Origin: Numida meleagris
Lineage: Eukaryota > Chordata > Aves > Galliformes > Numididae
Assembly (NCBI RefSeq): GCF_002078875.1
Contig: NC_034410.1
Location: 98,396,871-98,460,870 of the forward strand
DNA: 64,000 bases
Reading direction: 5' to 3'
The notes under the pieces were generated by a model. The model was not told the origin of the DNA. It saw only the letters and a list, made by a program, of their open reading frames with translations, and searched no databases. The stretch's first letter is position 1. Each line of letters opens with the position of its first letter. Below are positions 1-10,500 of the stretch, piece by piece. The translations under genes were made by a program, and so were the position numbers.

Positions 1-134
1 GAACCGCAAACCACACCGCCGCCTAAAACGCTACGCCCTCCGCCGCCTAAAACGCTACGGAGGTTAGAGCGGTCCGCCACCGCGCGCGCCTCTCCCGGTA
101 GAGTTCCCCGAGCCACGATAAACGCTACTCATTT
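1..134 (-). mobile_element. Endogenous retrovirus 5' leader (partial, runs off left edge)
   Basis: Read on the minus strand, this is the stretch just downstream of the primer binding site at 135-152, so it should be the untranslated leader ahead of gag. The gag frame would begin to the left of base 1 and is not in the window. The segment is strongly GC-rich next to AT-rich neighbours. It contains a near-perfect 24-bp tandem repeat: the 20-base core at 16-35 recurs exactly at 40-59, and a shorter echo (aacgctac) appears at 121-128. That the leader is present shows that this is the edge of a provirus and not a solo LTR. I see no coding frame here. Confidence 0.75.
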
Positions 135-152
135 GTCCCTGTTCGGGCGCCA
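135..152 (-). other. Retroviral primer binding site, tRNA-Lys type
   Basis: The plus strand reads gtccctgttcgggcgcca. Its complement starts tggcgcccgaac and matches the 3' end of tRNA-Lys(3), the primer used by many betaretrovirus-like and lentiviral elements. It lies two bases from the LTR end at 155, the normal spacing. This fixes the polarity of the element as minus strand. Confidence 0.93.
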
Positions 153-154
153 AA

Positions 155-474
155 TGAGGGGAAACCTGGGGAGACCCCCTAAGTTTCCCACAGGAAACCC
201 TACGGCGCGGGAAGCTCCACACTCAATGTGAGTTTACGGCTTCTACTTTATTGTGACAACACACCATCTTATATAGCATATATGCTTCCAGGGATACAGG
301 GTCCAGGGATACAAGCTCTATGCAACGCACACGCTAACAATATCGTTGCCCGAGTAATCTCCATATATGGGATATGTTGTTAACTACAATACTATGGATA
401 CAGAATACTATGGATATGCTGAAATATACTAGAACACACTGGAAACACCACATTCCACGTATCTAGGGATTACA
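155..474 (-). mobile_element. ERV 5' LTR (about 320 bp), class II-like
   Basis: The LTR has TG...CA ends: on the minus strand it starts tgtaatccc and ends cctca next to the primer site. A TATA box (tatataag on minus) is at 268-275 and an AATAAA signal at 247-252. That places the polyadenylation signal within about 25 bases of the TATA box, upstream of the expected start site. Such an arrangement, with the signal in U3 and a very short R, is known in alpha- and betaretroviruses. With the Lys primer site it suggests a class II (ERVK/beta-like) avian ERV. The target duplication should begin at 475 (tcatta), but its partner is off the window. The right boundary is inferred from the CA end and may be off by a few bases. 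Confidence 0.85.
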
Positions 475-504
475 TCATTAGATCATAAATCATTAGTAAA
501 TCAG

Positions 505-824
505 TAACTACGTGCTGCCGAGCACTGCCAAGCAAGCTGTTTCCCAACAAACACTGGATGTGAGAACAGTGAGGTGGTGAGTGCTGCATTTCAATAGTGG
601 CGACAGCGATGTAAAAAGCCACATTCCAGACATCCGTGCAGATTTGTACAAGTGTGGCGTGTGGACTCTTTTTCATTACTGGCAAAAATGCATAGGTAAT
701 GGTGGTGACTATGCTGAAAAATAAGGTTATGTAGCTGAGAATTTGCTCTATCAAATGGTGTTATTGCGCTTTTTGTATCTGTTTCCATGGCAGTAAATAG
801 GAGGCATTACTTCTGGTGCAACCT
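505..824 (+). mobile_element. Internally deleted mariner (Galluhop-like) copy
   Basis: The right end (about 799-824) is a mariner terminal inverted repeat, ggaggcattact...tgcaacct. Stretches at 555-600 (tggatgtgagaacagtgagg) and 690-780 (ggtggtgactatg...gagaatttgctctatc) match the other two mariner copies at 44945 and 46930. Most of the transposase between those two blocks is missing; the junction is near 625-635. The left inverted repeat is not visible: sequence left of about 505 degrades, then meets the ERV LTR at 474. It is non-autonomous and codes for no usable protein. The family assignment rests on recognition of the Galluhop sequence, not a search. Confidence 0.85.
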
Positions 825-3800
825 AAGTGACTAAAGAGAGACTTTCATCTTATGCAAGATAAATACTAGTGAACTGTCATCTATTTTGGATCAGTGCATG
901 AAGTTTTTTGACAAGACTTAGATATACACAATAACAAATAAAAGCAGTGTTGCAGAGATTTAGGTTTTATGGCAAAAAATCCTTGAATTTCAAATAAGTA
1001 AGAGAAAAAAGGAAATTATTTGTGTCATACAACTTTTCTAACCTGACAAACAGAAGTTTAATCATGGTATAGTCATATATTAGTAATGAATGAAAAAAAA
1101 AGAAAAATGTACAAATATCAAATCAATTTTTAATTAAAAGTTTTGTTGATTACGCTTATATCTATTTCTAATGTCCCTTTAGAATTGTTTAAATAAATCT
1201 TGGATGTTAACTAGCACAAATGTTGATTTCATTAATCACAAAAATATTTTTGGTCACTAAGCAAAATTAAGTTACTGAAAATCAGTAATGGTTTTAAAAG
1301 TTTAGCTGAATGAAGTTCACAGCTAAATCACAACTTTTTGAAAAATAAGTAGACTCGGTAAATGCTTTATTTTCATAATTTCTTCCATATCATCACATAT
1401 TCTCTTAGATTAGAAATGGAATTAATTTATATGCAAATTCATGCACTAGATAAACTTGAATATGTGGCAACATTCTATTGATTTTATTTTCAGGTTTTTT
1501 TTTTTCCATGTTATATCTTGCATACTACAACCAAGTTACAGACTAAGTTTTGAGGGTTTTTTGTTGTTGTTTCATCATCTTTCTTTCTCACTCAGTTTGA
1601 GATAGATTTCACTATCTGCTAGACTAGATCATTTCTGATGCATGCCATGTTACAAAAAGGATCAGGAAGAGAGAAGGCTTCCGGCCTTTCCGGGGGCACA
1701 TCTGCAGGCTGTAGGTGCTTTTAGAATGGCTCTTCCTGAGCAAACAGCCCATTTCTTGCTCCTGTCCATGTAAAGACCATCAGCAGGCGAGTGCTGAGCT
1801 TTGAGAATGAGTGGGTTTGCTACCAGCTCTGCTCTGTAGTGCCTGGGAAAGCCAGGTGGTAAAAAATGAGATTCTGCATCATTTTACAAGGCAGGGTTAA
1901 TCCTCAGTGTGAGTCAATGAATATCCAATACAGTCTAGTCTATGATTTGCAATGTTTTTCACTTGAATTATATTCTTAATACTTGTTTTGAGTATGCATC
2001 AATTCTATGAGTGATTTGAAAAAACTGTTTTGATTTGTGTTTCTCAATTTGATCAGCTAATCCTTGCCTACAGAATTGCTACTGCTGTTTCTGGATGAAA
2101 ACAAAATACATTGTACTGCCTGGAGGAAGATGTCTTTCTCTCCTATTTGGTACCTAGCATTGTCCCTGCTGAAATTTATTTGCTCTGATTTCTTCAGCAG
2201 CTCATATCCATGCCGTGGCTGTTTTGTCTTCGTCTGATTTGCTGCCTTTTCAGTTCTTCAATTCATGTTTATTGAGGTATGACAGAGTAAAATTTTAAAG
2301 GTGAGGACTCAATGGGGACCACATGAATCCTCTTAAATCCAATCTGCTGGGTGGCAGGATTGGTGGGAAATCCAGACATGCTTTGATTTTTCCACAGATT
2401 TGCACTGGCTTTGCATTTTCATTCCATTATTTTTAATGTGATCTTACTTTTTGGGTAAATTTAAAAGAAAATGATTTAGTAGATATGTGCACATACTTCC
2501 TCCTCATAATCTTGTTTGTGCTTTGAAAATCTCTCTGCAGAATATTTAGTTCTGGTATAAACAAGATAACAGAGCCCATGAGTTGGACTATGTATGAATA
2601 ATCAGGTAGTTTATCCTCTGCAATCAGTGTTTAATTTAGAAAGATATTAATTTTTTACTTTAGAATTATATTGCATATTTAATTCAACTTACATAGCTTA
2701 CATTAAAAATTAGATTAATACCATGCAACACGTCGGATAAAAGGGAGCTGTAAAATATTTTTCAGGTTTTATGTTCATTCGTGGCAGTTCCTCATAGACT
2801 AGGGTGGGATCTCAAAAGAGCAGGACTGGAAGCAGAGAAGTGGGCTCTTGGAAGCATGCTGCTTACTGCTGGCATGTATTCTTAAAAATTTAAATTTTCA
2901 GCATGATTTTATTCCCTTGCACAACGCAAAACATTCTTTAGCTGTCTTGCTGCAGCTGGAAAAAGAATTAAAGTGATGCTCAAAATTCATGTCTACATCA
3001 TGGACTAAGTCTGTATATCAACTTCTACTTGTTTATACAATAGTATCACATCCAGAACAGAAGTGCAAGATTTTCCTTTGGACACACTGAAGAAGTAATT
3101 AGGCAAGCTTTGAGTTAGAGGTGATCAGATAAGCTAAACCTGCTTGTATTCTTTATACTGTCGCGAGGACAGGTTTTGCAGTAAATGGTCCCCAGAATCA
3201 CAAGAGGTTTTTATTTCAAAGGAACCTATCTCATTCACTTTAAACAAAATGCCGTACAGCATACTAGCAGCTATGTAGGTTGAACACCTGAGGACCTAGG
3301 AGCAAACCAGGGAGTAAATGCTAGTGTAGATGTATCCCCAGACGTTCAATTAGTCTGCTTTGGCTCTACTGTCTCAGAAGACTTCCCGCTGTGCATGGAA
3401 GCCCTGCTTCCAAAACAAATGGCAATTCTGGTACTGGGAGGCCTGCATATAAACTCTGAAATAGAAGTGGTTGCAACATCTGAAAATTCCACTATGGTTT
3501 AAAATTGCAGCCTGTGGATAATCTCATAGTAGATCAGAGAAGTACCAATAATAACTTTTGTCTATGAAGACTTGCTTTGATCTCAGATATAACTTTGCTC
3601 TTTTCAAGCCATCCCTATACTAGGAAGATATGGATGTATCAGGGGTGTAGGAGAGTGGCAGCAATTTTTAGGAAGCTGGAAAGATGGGCTACAAGAAATG
3701 TTGTTAATTAAAAAAAAAAAAAAAATTACAGGAGCCTACTTATGTTTGAAGGAGTTAAAAAAGATGGAAGAGTGGATCCCCACCAGGATGCAGCATATTG

Positions 3801-6571
3801 GATTGCTTCCTCAGGGCACCCGTAGCTGCTCTTCCATTTGGCTCCAACCCACACTTCACTTGTACTAATAAACATTGCAGTAATGTTTTGTTTTTGAAGC
3901 ATAGTGAGGACCAAAACTGCTTCCACAGCAATAGACATATTACTCCTGGCCCTATCTCACCCTGATTCCCATACAACAAACAAGCAGAAAAATACTGTGT
4001 TAGTAAATGCTCCCTGGAGACAGTCAGCCAAATTATGCTCTGCCAAATGGTGTGTCAGCCCTTGCACACAGCCAACAGCTGATTTCATCTGCAGTGCAAG
4101 ACACAGGCAAAGCAATAGTATTTGAACATTTATGCCTCTTAATGAGGTTGTGTTTAATACACTGAGCGTTCTCAGTCATCAAGGTAAGGTTATTGCAGAA
4201 AGGAAGCTGCAGCAGTGGGGGAATCAGTACTGTATAATGCAGAGACTGTCATTTCAGTTCTTTTGACCATTTGGTAAAGTAGGACTGCATTGAAAGGAAA
4301 AAGGAGATTTAGAGAAGCACTGAGGTATACAATGCCTTCCACCAGTCTAAGTTTCAGTCTTAAACAAAGTGTGGAAATCTTTAAAACAATGAATTAGCTA
4401 TGGTTTCTTTAAAGCATAGTTAATAAATACAGCTGCAATCTGTTTGAAGAGATGCACTGATGGTTAATATATCTAGGATGAAATACAACAGGATTTTAAA
4501 AGCTGTTCAAAACAGTGTTTACCAAACATTGTTTTCTACCCATAAGGCAACAGCTTTTTCTTAGGAGTTCAGTGTGCCACTTCTCAATTTAAACTGGGGG
4601 AACTCTGAAGAACACAAGGACTGAAATTGCAGCCTTTTGGAGCTCTGGATTCCCGGAAAGAAATGAATGTTTCTGATTTTGGTGCTGCTGCCTCCCACTC
4701 TCACCCGCCTTCTGAGTGCAGAAAACCAGAAATGCAGTGGATTTGTCACAGTCTCCTTTCCCTTCTCTGACTGAGGGCTGAATAAATAGACTAAAGCTGT
4801 AGCCTGAAATCTGCAGCCATACACTGCCTATCTGTAAAGCCACTGGAGGAGATTTTAAACTTTGATAATTGCAGGAAAGCTGTGCAGAAAGTGTGTGGTG
4901 GTTTTTTTTTGTTTGTTTGGTTTTTTTTTTGTACTTCTGAATAGATTTTTTAAAAATATTAAATATCTTTTTTTTTCAGTTTGCTTTTAATGGCTCTGCT
5001 GAGGACTACTCTGCTGTTGATACTGTGGATTGCTACTCTTTGTAACAGCAGAAATTCTGATTCCCTTCAAGCTGCTATTGATTTTGGCAAAGAGAGATTT
5101 CACCTCCCCTGTTTGCAATGCACTGTGCTCTTTAAATTGTGCCATCAACAGCCACCCATTATCTGCTGCTCATCCGGCAGGTCGCTGCACTGAGAGGGCA
5201 GAAAACCTCTTGCTACACTGCAGTGTGTCACACCACCATTTGTGCCTTTGCATAGGCTGTGTTGTGAAATTAATCCTGTCTGATACGTGAAAGACTTGAA
5301 GAAGTCTCAGATTAGAGTGTCCAAATCATTCCTGATTTTGGAAAAGATTAACAATTATAGCCTTATTTTGAAAGTTAAATTTGAGACTTTTTAGCAGTCA
5401 GTTTACCATGCTGATAATATGATTCATGCTACAATAGGTATCCGTTCATGCAGTAGGAATGTAGAAGTAGAAAAAAATCTTATATTTAAAGCAGGTCAAA
5501 ATGATGTTGTGGCTGACACCAAAAACACTTTGTAACAACAACAAAAAAAGTAATATATCATAGAAGTAGCAGAAAGCAGGTAAACACATACAACTGTAAT
5601 GTCAGTCATCCACAATGTACTATTCACTTAAGAACTGAAAGGGTATAAAATATTTAAAGTGAGGAAAAGAAGGCCAAGTGTGGCAGAGAGAGAAAAATGA
5701 AGATCAACACAATTGTTCACAAAAATATATATTCTTATATTAAGGTCATTGGGCTCAGACACTGTTGAGAACAGTTGATTGCAGGATTGGATTATTTTAA
5801 CAACACTTAATAGTCACAGTGATCTTTTTCTATGCAAGCTGAAAATTCAGTCAGTTTTTTCTTTTAAAGTTCTAAACCCTATTATCCATATTCCAAATTG
5901 AAAATGAAGTCCTACGGTATACTTAACTTTTTTTTTTTCTCATTGTCATAATCATCATGTCTTCATTTCCAAGGATTTCAAAAATAAAAGTGAAGTCATG
6001 TCACTTCTGTGTGAAACACTGAGACTGAAATGAATGGTGTACCCTGAGAGGACGGACTTGAGAAATATGTTTTATGACGGCTAGGTAAGAATATACATAT
6101 GTTTCAAAAAACAGTAGTCCTGTCTCTAGGAAAACAGTGAAATGTGTATTTCTTATGGTAAGACATCTTACAGACATTTCAAAAAAATGATTTGTTATTC
6201 TAATTACTATGTTTAATGTATAAAATACGCATAAAATGCGCATAAAACAGCTTCACTTGCTTTATAAATACGTCTATATTCTTCAGATTCATTAGAAATC
6301 ATATTTTTCTTGAACTTGAGAGGTCTGCCAGTAACTTGTCTTACAGATACTTCATATGAAATTGTGTATTTTTTATATTACACCAATTATATAGTTTTCA
6401 CAAAAACATATGGATAAAAAGGCAGTATATATATCTAACTGCTCTTCTGAGAGCAATTAAACACTTGAAACTAGAGTAGCACATGTTGAGACCATGCAGA
6501 TGTCTCCACTGAGTTCCATTAAATTTTGACGGATTGCAAGGAAAAGAAAACTGGCAAGGGAAATAAGATAC

Positions 6572-6573
<2 letters not shown>
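825..6573. other. AT-rich intergenic or intronic DNA, no gene seen
   Basis: I find no recognisable gene or repeat family in these 5.7 kb. There is a 16-A run at 3710-3725 and a T/G-rich patch at 4900-4932. A small open frame, with a methionine at 4990, begins just after a polypyrimidine-AG at 4979. It is discussed as a low-level finding and is not annotated as a gene. Confidence 0.6.

Positions 6574-6610
<37 letters not shown>
6574..6610 (+). repeat. Poly(A) tract, 37 bases
   Basis: This is an uninterrupted run of A, by far the longest homopolymer in the window. The upstream 100 bases show no recognisable retrocopy and no AATAAA immediately before the run, so it is best treated as a mononucleotide microsatellite. 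Its exact length is likely to be unstable or an assembly approximation. Confidence 0.95.
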
Positions 6611-6614
<4 letters not shown>

Positions 6615-7008
6615 CCAGCCAAGAGAATTACAAAACAATCATAGTTTTCAGTTATGCAAATTCCTATGTAGCAGTTGCTTTTGTCCTATGATTTTTGTGT
6701 TAATAAACATGAGCTGTTTTCAACTGAAAGAGATTTTCTCATTAGAAGAAGGTACTTGGATTAAATAGTTGAAAGCAGGGAAGATACTAGTGAGTATTCA
6801 GTTATCTTTTGATTCATAAATAAGTTATTCTTATTAGTCTGGAAAGGCTTCAGATTCATTCCATTTTGTTGTGCTGTATGCTATCTACATGTGATTGCTA
6901 ATCCTCGAAGAGTGTTTTCTGTAATTAAAATTTCTGGTTGTTCCAAAGAACAATGAAATGTGCATAATTACTCTTTGTCTTTTTTGTTACTATTATTTGT
7001 ATTACTGA

Positions 7009-7532
7009 TGTCAACGGTTTACGGGCGTTAGGCCCGATTCCGTGACGAAGGGGACGGGAGACCCATGGGCCCACGCCCCGGGAAAAGGGGAAAGGGTAAG
7101 GAGATGGCCCTGAAAGCAAAAAACAGCAGCAACAATCTGAGGAGAAACAAACTAATTTACTAAATAAGATATCGGAATGCAAAACAACACACTATAGTAC
7201 AATATAATTACAATTTAAGCTGATAAATCCAATGGAGAGAGAGAGAGAATGTCCCAAAATCAAGGTAGGCCTTACTCTACTACCGACGATAAGACGGCTG
7301 GAGAGCAAGGTGCTGCCAAGACGAGAGACGGCGGAAAAAAGGGACGAGGTCTCGTGATCTGCAAGTTTTTATACTGTGAGCTTTTATCTTTTCCCTCCAG
7401 CTGGAAAATGGTAACAGAGGAGCAAAGTGCCGTGGGGAATGTAGTAGTCCTTCTCTTCTGAGAACCAGGTACATTCACTACATGATGTTATGATGTAGAG
7501 TACCAATAACCGAAAATCATAAAACCATGACA
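7009..7532 (-). mobile_element. Solo LTR of an endogenous retrovirus (524 bp, ERVL-like)
   Basis: The element starts tgtcaacggttt and ends aaaaccatgaca, giving imperfect inverted ends with a perfect TGTCA/TGACA core. It is flanked on both sides by the 5-bp duplication actga (7004-7008 and 7533-7537). No internal retroviral sequence lies between, so this is a solo LTR left by recombination between two LTRs. A TATA box on the minus strand (tataaaa, plus-strand 7367-7373) and the inverted-end asymmetry support minus polarity. GC-rich blocks at 7015-7100 stand out from the flanks. A (GA)n patch is at 7233-7246. A 5-bp duplication fits ERVL or gamma-type integrases; the ERVL call is from overall resemblance to avian ERVL LTRs. 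The small open frames inside it are not genes. Confidence 0.9.
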
Positions 7533-7537
7533 ACTGA

Positions 7538-10500
7538 ACTCAAAGCTGTTCATACTTTGTAATTTAGGAGAGGTAAAATGTTTTAAAAATGTATCAGTGA
7601 CAAAAAATCACTGAATTTCTGATTTCATATTCCATCTAAACTCATAATCAATCTTTTATTAGTTTAATCAGACATAATCTTCCCAACATAGCTTAATTCA
7701 GCAGTGATACATATCAAAAGCTGACTTGACATCATAATTGAACAAGTTGATGCTGGCGAGTCTATTCCTTCAACAAGGTATTTAGTGCAGAGAACGAAGT
7801 CCGAGCTGGCCTTTAATCCAAGGGGGATGCTCAGATCCATCTCTGCCATCATCACATTTTATTTATACAGACACAGTCCCCCACAGTGGAACTCATCTTT
7901 AGCAGATGCTCAAAATCGGATGGCTAGAGATAATCCTGACATTCAGACAAGGATTGAGTTTGACAGCAAATGATTTTGTCAGCACTTAAAAAAAAAAAAA
8001 AACAACAACAACAAAGGGTGATGCAGAAGAATGAGAAGTTTGCCCTTGCCTGCCCCTCAGTTGGTCACACAGCAATGTCCCCAGCTTGGTGACATCCAGA
8101 GGAGAAACAAAGCTAAAGTCAGCCTGTGTCTGATGTTACAGGAACTTCACAACTTCTATTTTCCTCCTCTGTATCGAATTCCACCGCAGTTAAAGGTGTC
8201 ATGTAAAGAATTACTGTGTGTGGTGGGAGTGATTTCTCTGACCCTTGTTCTTAACACAGCTTCCTAACAACCATTTTTTGTCTGGGCAATGAATTGACAT
8301 TTTGCTTTACAATGCTACTTTACTCATACAGGCTGTATGAATGAGTACTGTTGCCATCTGACTTTAGCTGGAGGTATTAAATTCAAACAAGAACGTTTTA
8401 AATTTGAAATAAGGATCCCAAAGATTGTAATTGCTATTTTTATATGATTTGGGGGGCTAAATAAAGATCAAAACATATTAAAATTTATGAGGATTTCTCA
8501 TTGGTTCTCACTACTTTTGCTGCTCAGGTTTTGAGGACAGGATTTATCACTTTGGATGTGCTTTACGACTCAAATATAATAGGAATCTGACAGGTGATTA
8601 TCTAGAACTGAATAGGTTCCTATTTATTGCCTATGGAGAAAACAAACACTTGGGTTTGATTAATTTTGATCTATAAATGATATCTTTAACCGTTCAAGAA
8701 TCTTTGGCACGAAGGTTTGCAGCAAGTGGAGCTTTGGGAGGAAGCAAGAAGGAGCCAACATATGGAAGGAGGCATTGCTGCAGCAGGACCAGCATGGACA
8801 CCCCTGCATCAGGTTTTAATAGGACTGTTTGCAAGTGGAAGACTATTTAACTGCTTTAACTGGCACAGAATTTTCTCTTAAAGAATCAGCAATTGTTGAG
8901 GGAAGGACAAAACAGGGAAGTGGAAAAGTCTAATCTTCATTTAGAAAAGCACATAATTACAGAATGCAGTAACATATTTTCTGTTTGCTACTCACTGCCT
9001 CAAAACAGTTTAAACAGCCAAAGGAAATGAGAGAACAGGGAAGATTTACAGTATGTGTTGATATTGATGCTGCAGGCAAAGAGATATAGCTAATTGGCTT
9101 TAGACAATTTTGAAGGGAATCCTTTTGTAGCAGCATAGACACATCATATTTTATTTTATCTCACAGTGGTGTGCATAAAGTGGTGTTCCTTAGCTTTTTT
9201 TTCCATGAAGTCTGTTAGGGGCAGAAAGGAGTGGTGGACAACAAAATTCCCGATGAATTTGATGTCACTTAATGAGAAGCTTTCTCCTTTTGGGAGAGGT
9301 TTGCTGACATGAGCAGAACTTCCATTTTAAAATCTAAATATTAGGAAACAATCACTCCCTGTTTGTTGTTATTTCTATAATTTAAAATGTGAGAATATTA
9401 AGTGACAGGAACCTTAAAACCTCCTAAACCAAGGGAAATTAATGCAAAATAACTGCTTGGGTTGATTAAGATGTTAATATACACGTGTTTCACAAATGCC
9501 AGGTTATGTATTCCTTTAATAATCCTATATTTAATGCTTAATAAAAGATTTAACATTTTTAATACTTTCATGGAGCAACTCCATACATTTGAAATGATAC
9601 ATTAAAAAATCACACAGAATATACAAAAAAGATTGTGTCAAGACCAAATTATTAATGCAGAATTGCCCAAAACCCTACTTTAATCAACACTTTGTAGAGG
9701 ACTGAAGGCTAATGTATTTTCTTCTTATTTCTAGGCAAGCATCTATTCTATATCTACTCTTCTTTCACATCTCACTAAGTGTTATATTTCTGTTAGCCTA
9801 CTTCAGACAGTTCTTTGCCAAGCATATCTCGAGCAACCTTTTGCAGCCACAATCTCAACAATTTTCTTGTTCCAAATGTGGTAAATCCTGAATTACATCC
9901 CTGGATCACCTTCCAACTCGCTTATTTGATGTTCTTTCAGGAATCTTCCCTGTAGAGACAATGGAGAGTAAAGGAGCTTGCAGATTTGACTGAGATCTTG
10001 CTCAGAAAAAAAAATAAGATCATTAGAAACATAGCAACTTTTTTGCAAAAATGAAGTCCTTGAATGTGCATTGGCCTTCAAAAGTTGCAATAACACCAAG
10101 GACAATGCGATTACTAAAGCATGTAAATGAAGAATGTACATTGGGAGCATTTTCAAGGAAGGAATTGCTCCCATGGCCAACACTTCCACTGGGTGCCTCA
10201 GCCATGTGAATAGCCCCTCACCAAGAGGCTCTTGAAGACCCAATTGTTCCAACACTCTGATAATGATGGATTTCACAGCTGGACAGCTTCTTTAGTAGAA
10301 CTGCTGACATCTCAATTAGCAAATCCTAAGTACGAATAACAACAATTAACCAAGGAATTTAAGCTTCTTAAACAAAGTTTCTGCAGCTTTCTACAGCTTT
10401 CCTGTGTTTTACAGCTTCCAAGTGTCTGGACCATCCCTTCATCCTGTTTTACATACAAACATCAAAGCTAGTATTAGCTGAATCTAAAAACAGAGCTGTG

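Noticed and set aside
6526..6768. Lysine-run open frame
   Set aside because: It is a read-through of the 37-A tract, not a gene.
9893..10276. Minus-strand open frame of 127 codons with a hydrophobic stretch
   Set aside because: A single hydrophobic stretch is not enough. There is no homology or exon structure.
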